Assembly: GCF_918741275.1 (NCBI RefSeq)
Contig: NZ_CAKKNA010000004.1
Span: 186,001-250,000 of the forward strand
DNA: 64,000 bases
Direction of reading: 5' to 3'
Source of the DNA: Bacillus sp. CECT 9360
Lineage (GTDB): Bacteria > Bacillota > Bacilli > Bacillales > DSM-1321
The position numbers were made by a program, and so were the translations under genes. Shown piece after piece: positions 20,715 through 29,109 of this stretch (positions are counted from its first letter, which is position 1; each line of letters opens with the position of its first letter). The notes below the pieces were generated by a model. That model had not been told where the DNA came from, searched no databases, and worked only from the letters and a program-made list of their open reading frames with translations.

Positions 20715-20897
20715 TTATCCCTTACGACTTCTGTTCGCTCGAAATTCTATACCATAATAGACTACACCTATGAGAAATAAAATATTAGATAGCATTAAAA
20801 CAATTCCATTCCAATTCCCATCAAAAAGTGTAACGTTAATTAGAGTAATAGTGTGCATTAAAGCTATAACAACAAACAAAATAGTAAAAGTTTTCAA
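20715..20897 (-). CDS. Small two-helix membrane protein (60 aa)
   Basis: The minus-strand reading starts at a TTG about 10 bases after a perfect AGGAGG. The product has two hydrophobic segments, TILFVVIALMHTITLI and GIVLMLSNILFLIGVVYYGI, joined by a short NVTLFDGNWN loop, and a basic end EFRANRSRKG. I do not recognise it. It sits between the ywlC terminator and an IS1595 remnant, in sequence that looks like an insertion scar, so it may be a recent arrival. Confidence 0.55.
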   Translation of the reverse strand: MKTFTILFVVIALMHTITLINVTLFDGNWNGIVLMLSNILFLIGVVYYGIEFRANRSRKG

Positions 20898-20980
20898 ATG
20901 ACATACACCTCCTGTTAAGTACCCATATAATTAATTATAACAATGTTTATTTAATATTCCGATTACCTTATTAAGTAGCA

Positions 20981-21592
20981 CTACACAACGAATTTTGACA
21001 GACTATCATAAGTATCTATCATTTCAAATACAAATGATGTTAATAAAAATTCTTTGATATTCTGTTTGGTACTCACATTGCTACGACTATCCACGAATAA
21101 GAACCAAGCAAGGTAATTGTCGGGATACTTTGTAGCGACACCTTTAAAACGGTCCATCTATTGTTTTAATCGAGAATGTAGTCCGTTGACATTTTGGATG
21201 TGTTACAGATCCTTGATAACGTGTTTTCCAGCGTTTGATTTAATACGGCAATGTTCTATTTCTTTTTCTTTCGCATACGTTTTATAGGCTTTCCAAGCAT
21301 ATGTAACAAGTACATTTTAGAGCCAATCAACTTATCAACCTTAGTTTTCACAACACGCCCCATACAATCAATCTTTGAAACAGTTGCTTTGGTGCGGTCT
21401 CTGGCAACAAGAACACATACTTGTTCGTGACTTATCCCTCTGTGTTTGGATTTCCCACCACGTTTACGAGGTTTACGTTCTGTAATACCCCGCTTTCCTT
21501 TTTCAGAGTATAGAAAATAGGTCTCGTCAACTTCAACGATACCTTTAAAATTGTTCAAATACTGTTTATTTAGGTATTTATCCTTTTTGATG
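20981..21592 (-). pseudogene. IS1595-family transposase remnant
   Basis: The minus strand encodes the middle and C-terminal part of an IS1595-type DDE transposase. FKGIVEVDETYFLYSEKGKRG holds the first catalytic Asp/Glu region, and IEHCRIKSNAGKHVIKDL, IQNVNGLHSRLK, and MDRFKGVATKYPDNYLAWF come from the late part. It is dead: one base is missing near 21300 (frame shift before AWKAYKTYAKEKEIEH), and in-frame stops lie at 21203-21205 and 21158-21160. The N-terminal third is absent, with sequence resemblance fading near 21590. No intact inverted repeats were identified. Confidence 0.85.
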
Positions 21593-21706
21593 GTTATATT
21601 TCACAAGGAAAATTAGATATTTCAGCAGTTCACAGAGCCACTTCTATTTCCAAATGGACATGCATAACATGAATGGAACACGTCCACGGGAAGGAAGGTT
21701 TTATAC

Positions 21707-22252
21707 ATGGCTGGAGAATTGCTTACATTAATGCTCATGGCGTTTGCGCTAGGAATGGATGCCTTTTCTGTCGGATTGGGGATGGGAATGTTTAAGCTTC
21801 GGCTTAGGCAGATCTTTATCATTGGTTTGACAGTCGGGTTTTTTCATATTTGGATGCCTTTGCTAGGTATTTTAACGGGCCGCTTTCTATCAGTCCAGTT
21901 CGGAACATATGCTATTTACGCCGGCGGTATGTTGCTATTGATACTCGGTCTGCAAATGTTTATTTCAGGGATTAGGAATGGTGAAGGTTCGTTGCTTGCG
22001 CCAGTCGGCATCGGCCTGTTTATCTTTGCCTTGAGCGTAAGCTTGGATAGTTTTTCAGTCGGCTTGACACTGGGCATTTATGGAGCAAAAACGGCAGTGG
22101 CGCTTATTTGCTTTGGCTTTGCAGCGACTGTTCTTACGTGGCTTGGACTTTTGTTCGGTCGAAGGGTACAAGGGCTTCTGGGTGTTTACAGCGAGGTACT
22201 GGGCGGGAGTATCCTCTTCGCATTCGGGTTAAAGCTGCTATTTACCGTCTGA
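21707..22252 (+). CDS. mntP: Manganese efflux pump MntP
   Basis: This 181-residue integral membrane exporter has six predicted helices in two DUF204 repeats. Conserved aspartates lie in [12 protein letters not shown] (first repeat) and [12 protein letters not shown] (second), the intramembrane residues of the family. The corresponding B. subtilis gene, ywlD, lies at the same place between ywlC and ywlE. The ATG follows GGGAAGGAAGG. The IS remnant and relics lie upstream, and I see no yybP-ykoY manganese riboswitch in the leader. Confidence 0.93.
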   Translation: MAGELLTLMLMAFALGMDAFSVGLGMGMFKLRLRQIFIIGLTVGFFHIWMPLLGILTGRFLSVQFGTYAIYAGGMLLLILGLQMFISGIRNGEGSLLAPVGIGLFIFALSVSLDSFSVGLTLGIYGAKTAVALICFGFAATVLTWLGLLFGRRVQGLLGVYSEVLGGSILFAFGLKLLFTV

Positions 22253-22256
22253 TTTT

Positions 22257-22286
22257 AAGCCCCCTTTGATAGGGGTTTTTATTTTT
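22257..22286 (+). terminator. Terminator of mntP
   Basis: A short GC stem (CCCC with GGGG) after the stop is followed by TTTTTATTTTT. Confidence 0.65.
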
Positions 22287-22422
22287 GGGATTTTTCGCGG
22301 GAATTGTCAAACTTTTGAAAGAATTTAACTGAATTTGTCAAGCTCAGACGTGCTATGTTTAAATGGGGGAATATGTTAAATAGCAGGCTTTGGCTTATAA
22401 TAGCAGAAAGGAGGCGGATATC

Positions 22423-22875
22423 ATGATAAGAGTTTTATTTGTTTGTACGGGAAATACATGTAGGAGCCCGATGGCAGAGGCGATATTGAGAAGCAAGAAG
22501 ATACCCGGCATCGAAGTGAAATCAGCGGGTGTATTTGCGGCTGCTGGTCAGGGCGCCTCTCCATACGCAAAGGATGTTTTAACTGAAAATTCGATTGCAC
22601 ACAATCACATATCGACCCCTTTAACGGAACGGGAAGTTAATTGGGCTACACATATATTTACGATGACAGAGTCACATAAATGGATGATCATGGATTCGTA
22701 TCCGAGCGCTATGGATAAAACTTTTACCTTAAAAGAATTTATTTTTGCCGATATAAAAGATAGAGATGTTTCCGATCCATTTGGAGGATCACAAAACATA
22801 TACAATGAAACCTTCCGGGAGCTTTCCGATTTGATCGACCAGTTAATCGATAAGCTTAGATTTTATGGAAGGTGA
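22423..22875 (+). CDS. ywlE: Protein-arginine phosphatase, low molecular weight phosphatase family
   Basis: A 150-residue LMW-PTP fold enzyme. The P-loop is C8-TGN-T-C-R14-S (VCTGNTCRSPMAE). The threonine at position 12 is the residue that makes YwlE specific for phosphoarginine, where tyrosine phosphatases have isoleucine. The general-acid aspartate is in SDPFGGS. It is expected to oppose McsB protein-arginine kinase in ClpCP targeting. The ATG at 22423 is chosen because GAAAGGAGG lies 8 bases upstream. The next gene begins 15 bases after the stop. Confidence 0.95.
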   Translation: MIRVLFVCTGNTCRSPMAEAILRSKKIPGIEVKSAGVFAAAGQGASPYAKDVLTENSIAHNHISTPLTEREVNWATHIFTMTESHKWMIMDSYPSAMDKTFTLKEFIFADIKDRDVSDPFGGSQNIYNETFRELSDLIDQLIDKLRFYGR

Positions 22876-22890
22876 TAGGGGGAAATTGCC

Positions 22891-24180
22891 GTGGGGGAAA
22901 AAAAGACATACAAATTAGGATTGCGAAAAAAGTTGATCATTCTTAGCACGACTCTTGCGCTTATTACGTATTCAACGAGCTACTTGTTTATTTATGTTCT
23001 CTATCCTTTATTTTTTGAAGAAATGAGTGAAGCTTTGTTTACGGCCATCACGCTTTCGTTAGGAATCGTCTGGTCCGCGATCCTGACCTTCTTCGCTGCA
23101 GGATTAATTATTAAACCATTGCAAAAGCTTGAGAGAGTTGCTTTGGAAGCAGCGGACGGAAATATTAAAGTGAATGTTGAAGTATCAAATTCGGATGACG
23201 AAATTCGTTCCCTTGGCATTGCTTTTAACCATATGCTTCGTAATTTAAGAGGGATGGTGCAGAGCATTGAAGAGAACTTCCGGGAAACGAATGAAAAAGT
23301 AATCTCTATTTCAAATGCCTCTTCATTGGCTGCGGAACAAGCGGAAAGTATTGCGCGAACGGTTGAGGAAATATCACTGGGTGCAGATAATTCAGCGGTT
23401 TCGATTCAAAATACGGCCGAATCGGTGGAAGATGTCATCATGATTGCAAAAGAAGTCCAGATGAAAGCAAACGCTTCTGCCGATACGTCACATGAAATGG
23501 TTGCCGAGCTTGAAAAAAGTAAGGATGTCATTAATTCGTTAGTTAGTGGAATCCATCAGTTGGCTGAAGAAAATCAGCATTCTTTGCAAGCGGTCAAAGG
23601 GCTGGAAGAGAACGCGAAAAAGATTGAACAAATCATTCAACTGGTTGGCGATATCGCTGCGCAGACGAATTTGCTCGCCCTCAATGCTTCGATTGAAGCA
23701 GCCCGAGCTGGAGAACATGGTAAAGGTTTTGCGGTAGTCGCTGAGGAAGTTCGAATGCTTGCTGATCAAAGCGCACAGGCGGTACAAGGCATTTCCTCGC
23801 TCATCCAAAACATTCAGACAGATGTGCAGAGTGTTGTAAAACAAATCAGTGAACAGGTGGACAGCGCTAATAAGGAAGCGCAAAAAGGCAATGAAACAAA
23901 CACCGCTATTGAGAAAATGACAAAGGCCGTTCACAAAGTAGCTGGGGCAGTTCAGGATATTACAGGATTAGTCGACCGGCAAATGGACAGCATCCAGATG
24001 ACCGCACGCCAATCACAGGAAGTAGCCGCGATCGCAGAGGAAACATCTGCGGGTGCAGAAGAAGTAACGGCTGCGACTCAGGATCAAACTGGGGTCATTG
24101 AAGATGTGGACAAACTGGCAGATGAATTAAAAGCGCAAGCTGCCAAATTAAAGCAAACGATCACCCGCTTTCAACTATAA
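22891..24180 (+). CDS. Methyl-accepting chemotaxis protein without extracellular sensor domain
   Basis: The 429-residue protein starts with GTG after a GATAGGGGGAAA stretch. Two transmembrane helices (about residues 15-36 and 47-70) are joined by only about 10 residues, so there is no room for a periplasmic-side ligand domain. A HAMP domain (about 71-125, [19 protein letters not shown]) and a long methyl-accepting coiled coil follow. The kinase-control hairpin is [38 protein letters not shown], near residues 255-290. Signal input must come from membrane state or a partner. It lies between ywlE and rpiB, a position that is empty in B. subtilis. It is followed by a clear terminator. Confidence 0.93.
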   Translation: MGEKKTYKLGLRKKLIILSTTLALITYSTSYLFIYVLYPLFFEEMSEALFTAITLSLGIVWSAILTFFAAGLIIKPLQKLERVALEAADGNIKVNVEVSNSDDEIRSLGIAFNHMLRNLRGMVQSIEENFRETNEKVISISNASSLAAEQAESIARTVEEISLGADNSAVSIQNTAESVEDVIMIAKEVQMKANASADTSHEMVAELEKSKDVINSLVSGIHQLAEENQHSLQAVKGLEENAKKIEQIIQLVGDIAAQTNLLALNASIEAARAGEHGKGFAVVAEEVRMLADQSAQAVQGISSLIQNIQTDVQSVVKQISEQVDSANKEAQKGNETNTAIEKMTKAVHKVAGAVQDITGLVDRQMDSIQMTARQSQEVAAIAEETSAGAEEVTAATQDQTGVIEDVDKLADELKAQAAKLKQTITRFQL

Positions 24181-24185
24181 ATAAC

Positions 24186-24214
24186 AAAAAAGCTTTGGAA
24201 ACAAAGCTTTTTTT
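24186..24214 (+). terminator. Terminator of the chemotaxis gene
   Basis: AAAAAAGCTTTG pairs perfectly with CAAAGCTTTTTT around GAAA. Confidence 0.92.
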
Positions 24215-24271
24215 GATTAGAACATATACACATTCCCGGATCACAAATATGTCCCAAAACTCAAAGGAAAT

Positions 24272-25074
24272 CCGGTTACATATTTGAATTTTCGCTACAA
24301 AAATGGGAACTGGCTACAAAACGAAAATTCCAGCTACAAAACCCAAACTTTCGGCTACAAAACTGATCAAACCGGCTACAAAAACGAACTTCTAGCAACA
24401 AAAACGGGAACTGGCTACAAAACGAGAATCCCCGCTACAAAACCCAGACTTCCGGCTACAAAACTGACCAAACCGGCTACAAAAACGAAATTCCAGCAAC
24501 AAAAACAGGAACTGGCTACAAAACGAAGATTCCGGCTACAAAACCCAAACTTCCGGCTACAAAACTGACCAAACCGGCTACAAAAACGAAATTCCAACAA
24601 CAAAAACAGGAACTGGCTACAAAACGAAGATTCCGGCTACAAAACCCAAACTTCCAGCTACAAAACTGGTCAAACCGGCTACAAAATCGAACTTTCAGCA
24701 ACAAAAACGGAAACTGGCTACAAAACGAGAATCCCCGCTACAAAACCCAAAGTTTCGGCTACAAAACTGATCAAACCGGCTACAAAAACGGGAACTGGCT
24801 ACAAAACGAAGATTCCGGCTACAAAACCCAAAGTTTCGGCTACAAAACTGACCAAATCGGCTACAAAAACGAACTTTCAGCAACAAAAACGGGAACTGGC
24901 TACAAAACGAAGATTCCGGCTACAAAACCCAAAGTTTCGGCTACAAAACTGACCAAACCGGCTACAAAAACGAAATTCCAGCAACAAAAACAGGAACTGG
25001 CTACAAAACGAAGATTGCGGCTACAAAACCCAAACTTCCGGCTATCAAACTAATCAAACCAGCTACCTTAAAAG
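24272..25074. repeat. Repeat array C: 19 to 21-bp units in a 101-bp higher-order repeat
   Basis: About 39 units with core GGCTACAAAA or AGCAACAAAA. The units come in a fixed order with lengths of about 20, 21, 21, 20 and 19 (tails CGAAGATTCC, CCCAAACTTCC, CTGACCAAACC, ACGAAATTCC, then AGCAACAAAAACAGGAACT). This yields a 101-bp period repeated about eight times. One period near 24780 lacks a single unit. The first unit (GGTTACATATTT) and last units are degenerate. It fills the gap between the chemotaxis gene terminator and rpiB. Reading frames drift, so no protein is encoded. Confidence 0.95.
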
Positions 25075-25188
25075 AATCGCCAATTAGTATCTCCCGGGTT
25101 TCCCTTGTTTCAGATTCTTTATCTTTTCCCAATTTTGTGACACAATAATACGATATAAGAATCGGTTAATGAAAAAGGGGGATATAGT

Positions 25189-25635
25189 ATGAAAGTTGCG
25201 ATTGCTTCCGACCATGGCGGACTCATTATCCGCGAGGAAATCAAGAAACTGATGGATGAACTGGGTATTCAATATGAGGATTTTGGCTGCGAGTGTGATA
25301 CTTCTGTAGATTATCCTGATTATGCGCTTCCGGTAGCTGAAAAGGTAGCCAAGGGAGAGTTTGACAGAGGCATTTTAATTTGCGGGACGGGAATCGGCAT
25401 GTCGATTGCGGCTAATAAAGTTAAGGGAGTTCGTTGTGCGCTTGTCCATGATGTGTATAGCGCGAAATTAACACGCCAGCATAATGACAGCAATATCTTG
25501 GCAATGGGTGAACGTGTAATCGGACCGGGCCTTGCCAGGGAAATTGCGCAAACCTGGCTGACTTCTGAGTTCGAGGCAGGCCGACATGCGAATCGCATAG
25601 GAAAAATAACGGAGTATGAGGCGAAGAACCAATAA
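25189..25635 (+). CDS. rpiB: Ribose-5-phosphate isomerase B
   Basis: RpiB interconverts ribose 5-phosphate and ribulose 5-phosphate in the pentose phosphate pathway. The 148-residue protein has the signature start KVAIASDHGG, the catalytic cysteine C65 in GILICGTGIGMSIAANKV, and the phosphate-binding HDVYSAKLTRQHNDSNILAMG. The ATG follows AAAGGGGGAT. It is the counterpart of B. subtilis ywlF and is followed after 32 bases by ywlG. Confidence 0.96.
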   Translation: MKVAIASDHGGLIIREEIKKLMDELGIQYEDFGCECDTSVDYPDYALPVAEKVAKGEFDRGILICGTGIGMSIAANKVKGVRCALVHDVYSAKLTRQHNDSNILAMGERVIGPGLAREIAQTWLTSEFEAGRHANRIGKITEYEAKNQ

Positions 25636-25667
25636 TTTTTCGGAAAGATCTCGAAAGGAGTTTTTTC

Positions 25668-26252
25668 ATGGAAATGGATGCAAACAGTCTAGCTGAGTGG
25701 AAAAGTCAATTTCATTCCCTTTTACGAGAGTTTCAAATAGAAGCCGGGTTAAATGAAAAGAAATTGCTTGTCATCGGCTGCAGCACAAGTGAAGTTGCCG
25801 GAGAACGCATCGGTACAGATGGATCATTGGAAGTCGGCCGAATGTTATACGAAGAATTAATAGGGTTTCAACATGCTACGGGAGTGCAAATCGCTTTTCA
25901 ATGCTGCGAGCATGTAAACCGGGCATTAGTGATACCGAGAGATATTGCTGGAAGTCGAGGCTATGAGGAAGTTTCGGTTATTCCTGTACGGACAGCAGGA
26001 GGGGCTATGGCCGCCTATGCTTATAATCATATGGAAGATGCGATCGTAGTCGAGCATATAAAAGCGGATGCCGGGATTGATATAGGAGATACTTTTATCG
26101 GCATGCATCTTAAACATGTGGTGGTTCCAATCAGATGCACCGTGAAAGAGATTGGGCATGCCCATGTGACAATGGCGAAAACACGGCCGAAATTGATAGG
26201 TGGTGCGCGAGCGGTCTATGAAAAAGGAAAGGATAATGAAAGCTGTACCTAA
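25668..26252 (+). CDS. ywlG: TIGR01440 / DUF436 family protein YwlG
   Basis: A 194-residue protein of a family conserved next to rpiB and glyA in Bacilli. It is recognised by LLVIGCSTSEVAGERIG, GVQIAFQCCEHVNRALVIPR, VRTAGGAMAAYAYNHMEDAIVVEHIKADAGIDIGDT and the HLKHVVVPIR end segment. The clustered Cys and His residues could bind metal. No biochemical role is established that I know of. The start has AAAGGAG 8 bases upstream. A hairpin terminator follows at 26311. Confidence 0.88.
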   Translation: MEMDANSLAEWKSQFHSLLREFQIEAGLNEKKLLVIGCSTSEVAGERIGTDGSLEVGRMLYEELIGFQHATGVQIAFQCCEHVNRALVIPRDIAGSRGYEEVSVIPVRTAGGAMAAYAYNHMEDAIVVEHIKADAGIDIGDTFIGMHLKHVVVPIRCTVKEIGHAHVTMAKTRPKLIGGARAVYEKGKDNESCT

Positions 26253-26310
26253 AGGGACCAACTTTTGAAAGTGGGAAGAACTTCGACGCGATTGGTTTTA
26301 CCTGAAATTC

Positions 26311-26354
26311 AAAAACGGCAGTCTGACAACTGGGTTTGTTACCGGCCGTTTTTC
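26311..26354 (+). terminator. Terminator of rpiB-ywlG
   Basis: AAAAACGGC pairs with GCCGTTTTT across a structured 25-base loop. Confidence 0.75.
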
Positions 26355-26411
26355 TATCTTTTTGGGTCGAAATATAGAATAAAAGTATTTTAGAAAAGCA
26401 ATATTACGCTA

Positions 26412-26455
26412 AAAGACGAACGTTCAAACAAGTCATTCTTAAAATGTTCGAAAAA
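26412..26455. promoter_or_regulatory. Pair of inverted PurBox-like sites upstream of glyA
   Basis: AAAGACGAACGTT (26412-26424) and, inverted, AATGTTCGAAAAA (26443-26455) match the PurBox AWWWCCGAACWWT apart from one of the CC bases and a few flanks. The gap is about 18 bp; B. subtilis PurR sites are usually 16-17 bp apart. glyA belongs to the PurR regulon in B. subtilis. The rest of this 324-bp gap holds the ywlG terminator and a short leader reading. Confidence 0.7.
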
Positions 26456-26525
26456 ATTAGTATTCAGACTATGCCTCTTACGATGAACGTGTTAAAATAG
26501 AGAAGAATTTTTGGAGGATTTCCAA

Positions 26526-26552
26526 ATGCAAAATATACATAAAAACAAATAA
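26526..26552 (+). CDS. Possible 8-residue leader peptide of glyA
   Basis: ATG at 26526 stands 8 bases after GGAGG (26513-26517) and encodes MQNIHKNK before TAA. The 12 bases GGAGGATTTCCA at 26513 recur exactly at 26567 in front of glyA. The copy may therefore be a duplicated translation start rather than a functional peptide. Confidence 0.35.
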   Translation: MQNIHKNK

Positions 26553-26577
26553 ATTTATGATCAAGAGGAGGATTTCC

Positions 26578-27819
26578 ATGGACCGTTTAGCAAAACAGGA
26601 TGAACAAGTTTTTAAAGCGATTCAACAAGAATTGGGGCGTCAGCGAAGCAAGATTGAATTGATTGCGTCTGAAAACTTTGTAAGTGAAGCTGTTATGGAA
26701 GCGCAAGGATCTGTTTTAACGAATAAGTATGCAGAAGGCTATCCAGGCAAGCGTTACTACGGTGGCTGTGAATATGTCGATGTGGTCGAAGATCTCGCCC
26801 GTGACCGTGCGAAGAAAATATTTGGGGCAGAACATGTCAATGTACAGCCTCACTCAGGCGCGCAGGCAAATATGGCAGTATACTTCACGATTCTTGAAGC
26901 AGGGGATACGGTTCTTGGCATGAATCTGTCGCATGGCGGACATTTAACACACGGCAGCCCGGTTAATTTCAGCGGTGTACAATATAATTTTGTGGAATAC
27001 GGAGTCGACCAGGAAAAGCAATTGATCGACTATAACGATGTTTTGGAAAAAGCGCGTCAACATAAACCAAAATTGATTGTTGCAGGCGCAAGTGCCTATC
27101 CGCGTGAAATCGATTTTAAACGGTTTCGAGAGATTGCCGATGAGGTCGGCGCTTACTTAATGGTCGATATGGCTCACATTGCAGGCTTGGTGGCAACCGG
27201 GCATCACCCAAATCCGGTCCCATTTGCCGATTTTGTGACGACTACGACGCATAAAACACTTCGTGGTCCACGCGGCGGAATGATTTTATGTAAAGAAGAA
27301 TTCGCGAAGAAAATCGATAAATCTATTTTTCCTGGAATCCAGGGTGGCCCATTGATGCATGTCATCGCCGCTAAAGCCGTTGCTTTTGGTGAGGTGCTTC
27401 AGAGTGATTTCAAACAATACTCCCAGCAGATTATTGATAACGCCAAACGTCTCGGCGAAGCGTTAACAAAGGAAGGACTGAACCTCGTTTCCGGTGGGAC
27501 GGATAACCACCTGCTATTATTGGACCTTCGTACGATCAATCTGACAGGCAAGATAGCGGAAGAGGTTTTGGATGAGATCGGGATCACCGTAAACAAAAAT
27601 ACCATTCCTTACGACCCGGAAAGCCCATTCGTTACAAGCGGGATTCGTATCGGAACAGCGGCTGTTACATCACGCGGTTTTGGGTTAGCGGATATGGACG
27701 AAATCGCGGCAATCATTGGATTAGTCCTTAAAAACCATGAAGACAAACCAATGCTGGAAGAAGCTAAACAGCGTGTCGAAGCACTTTCAGGCAAATACGA
27801 GCTATACCCATCATACTAA
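26578..27819 (+). CDS. glyA: Serine hydroxymethyltransferase
   Basis: This PLP enzyme converts serine and tetrahydrofolate to glycine and 5,10-methylene-THF, the main one-carbon source for purines and thymidylate. The 413-residue protein has the PLP lysine K226 in [14 protein letters not shown], the start region [14 protein letters not shown], and the [17 protein letters not shown] substrate loop. The ATG at 26578 lies 6 bases after GAGGAGG. PurR-type boxes upstream fit its role in purine supply. It ends with a strong terminator followed by a second perfect hairpin. Confidence 0.98.
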   Translation: MDRLAKQDEQVFKAIQQELGRQRSKIELIASENFVSEAVMEAQGSVLTNKYAEGYPGKRYYGGCEYVDVVEDLARDRAKKIFGAEHVNVQPHSGAQANMAVYFTILEAGDTVLGMNLSHGGHLTHGSPVNFSGVQYNFVEYGVDQEKQLIDYNDVLEKARQHKPKLIVAGASAYPREIDFKRFREIADEVGAYLMVDMAHIAGLVATGHHPNPVPFADFVTTTTHKTLRGPRGGMILCKEEFAKKIDKSIFPGIQGGPLMHVIAAKAVAFGEVLQSDFKQYSQQIIDNAKRLGEALTKEGLNLVSGGTDNHLLLLDLRTINLTGKIAEEVLDEIGITVNKNTIPYDPESPFVTSGIRIGTAAVTSRGFGLADMDEIAAIIGLVLKNHEDKPMLEEAKQRVEALSGKYELYPSY

Positions 27820-27826
27820 TCATCAG

Positions 27827-27855
27827 CCGTTCCCTTATTAGGGGAACGGTTTTTT
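27827..27855 (+). terminator. Terminator of glyA
   Basis: CCGTTCCC pairs with GGGGAACGG around TTATTA, then TTTTTT. Confidence 0.92.
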
Positions 27856-27856
27856 G

Positions 27857-27888
27857 GCAGAAAGGAAAGTATAAACTTTCCTTTCTGC
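27857..27888. repeat. Perfect 14-bp inverted repeat
   Basis: GCAGAAAGGAAAGT and ACTTTCCTTTCTGC flank a 4-base loop ATAA, two bases after the glyA terminator. There is no T run, so it is not an obvious terminator. A weaker hairpin CTCGTC/GACGAG with TTTTCTTT follows at about 27913-27937. Confidence 0.85.
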
Positions 27889-27935
27889 ACTATGTCTAAT
27901 CTCTGCCTTACGGCTCGTCAATCGACGAGTTTTCT

Positions 27936-28186
27936 TTATTTAAGGCTCTGTTAAATTCCATTGTTGATTTTCAAATGGTCATGGAATCTACTCGCTTTCC
28001 GCGGACGAACTGGCAAGCCTCCTCACTCGTACCTCGCTGCGGGGTCTTGCCAGCCCGTTTTTCCGCAGGACGTTGAATCATCATCCTTGAATAGACACCG
28101 CACGAGAAAATGCGTATGCATTTTCCAGGAGTCTCGCAGATTCCCTTCCCAAAAACAACATTATCGTTTAACAGAGCCTTATTTAA
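27936..28186. mobile_element. 235-bp MITE-like element with 8-bp target duplication
   Basis: The element 27944-28178 has perfect 12-bp terminal inverted repeats (GGCTCTGTTAAA and TTTAACAGAGCC) and is flanked on both sides by TTATTTAA (27936-27943 and 28179-28186). It has no credible transposase. The interior contains a GGCAAG../..CTTGCC hairpin and the CGCTTTCCGCGGACGAACTGG-type GC-rich sequence seen in intergenic Bacillaceae repeats. The GG-starting ends and AT-rich 8-bp duplication resemble ISL3-family transposition, an inference. Readings of 89 and 108 codons inside it are not real genes. Confidence 0.85.
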
Positions 28187-28295
28187 AAAAGGAGAACAAT
28201 CTCCTTCCTTTCTTATTTCTTTTTCTGTAAAATGAGTAGAAGTCTGATATTGTGCGAATCCGAAAAAATAACAATTAAAAGGAGAGATTCTTTTC

Positions 28296-28925
28296 ATGGC
28301 AAAGGTATTTGTGTTTGATCACCCGTTAATTCAACATAAACTAGCTTACATACGAGATATTAAAACAGGTACAAAGGAATTTCGCGAACTGGTGGATGAA
28401 GTCGCAACGTTAATGGCTTTTGAAATTACCAGGGATTTGCCGCTTGAGGAAGTGGAAATTGAAACACCAGTTAGAAAAGCAAAAGTTAAAATGCTTTCCG
28501 GGAAAAAGCTTGGAGTGATTCCAATCCTGCGAGCGGGAATCGGGATGGTCGATGGCATCCTGAAATTAATACCGGCTGCGAAAGTCGGTCACATCGGTCT
28601 TTACCGAGATCCCGAAACATTAAAACCGATAGAATATTATGCCAAGCTCCCTAGCGATGTCGAAGAAAGGGAATTTATCGTCGTTGACCCTATGCTTGCA
28701 ACAGGGGGATCAGCGATTGAAGCGATACACTCTATTAAAAAACGCGGAGCAAAAAATATTAAATTTATGTGCTTAATTGCCGCCCCTGAAGGTGTGGAGG
28801 CATTGAAAGCCGCTCACCCGGATGTGGATATTTACATCGCAGCACTGGATGAGAAGTTGGATGACCACGGCTACATCGTTCCTGGGCTCGGTGACGCCGG
28901 TGACAGATTGTTCGGAACGAAGTAA
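28296..28925 (+). CDS. upp: Uracil phosphoribosyltransferase
   Basis: Upp salvages uracil and PRPP to UMP. The 209-residue protein has the PRPP-binding motif [14 protein letters not shown], and [27 protein letters not shown] and [14 protein letters not shown] at the C-terminus. The ATG follows AAAGGAGAGA at 8 bases. In B. subtilis it likewise follows glyA. The MITE-like element ends about 110 bp before the start, so the upp promoter must lie in or just after it. A GGAGA/TCTCC hairpin with T-rich tail at about 28190 stands between. Confidence 0.97.
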   Translation: MAKVFVFDHPLIQHKLAYIRDIKTGTKEFRELVDEVATLMAFEITRDLPLEEVEIETPVRKAKVKMLSGKKLGVIPILRAGIGMVDGILKLIPAAKVGHIGLYRDPETLKPIEYYAKLPSDVEEREFIVVDPMLATGGSAIEAIHSIKKRGAKNIKFMCLIAAPEGVEALKAAHPDVDIYIAALDEKLDDHGYIVPGLGDAGDRLFGTK

Positions 28926-28942
28926 CCCCAGCGGAGTCGAAT

Positions 28943-29021
28943 CAAATGACCAAACCGATACAGATAATGACCATCTTCGCGACAAGGTCTGAGGGATTAA
29001 AATGGCTCCGTTGGTCGTTTG
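28943..29021 (+). other. Structured region downstream of upp
   Basis: CAAATGACCAA (28943-28953) pairs with TTGGTCGTTTG (29011-29021, one wobble), enclosing a second stem GACC/GGTC (about 28969-28990). No T run follows, so it is not a plain terminator. It could be part of the upp 3' end or a leader for the protease gene. Confidence 0.45.
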
Positions 29022-29047
29022 TAACCAAATAGCACCACTTTCCTAAT

Positions 29048-29103
29048 GCCTCCTTTTTTGCATAGCTTATTTCCGCAGTGAAATCCTATGTAAAAAAGGA
29101 GGC
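29048..29103 (+). promoter_or_regulatory. Long inverted repeat that contains the ribosome binding site of the protease gene
   Basis: GCCTCCTTTTTTGCATAG (29048-29065) pairs with CTATGTAAAAAAGGAGGC (29086-29103), 17 of 18 positions, and the 20-base loop can pair further (ATTTC with GAAAT). The right arm contains AAGGAGG, the Shine-Dalgarno sequence for the GTG at 29110. In RNA the site would be buried in the stem. Confidence 0.8.
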
Positions 29104-29109
29104 GTCATT

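Noticed and set aside
24284..24886. Readings of 60 to 94 codons on both strands of array C
   Set aside because: Unit lengths of 19 to 21 bases change frame continuously, so the translated repeats are artefacts.
25075..25188. Riboswitch or attenuator before rpiB
   Set aside because: Only AT-rich sequence and a ribosome binding site are seen; no paired elements with a T run.
27961..28297. Readings of 89 (plus) and 108 (minus) codons inside the MITE-like element
   Set aside because: No homology is recognisable, no ribosome binding site, and they span the element edges; the GC-rich palindrome keeps frames open.
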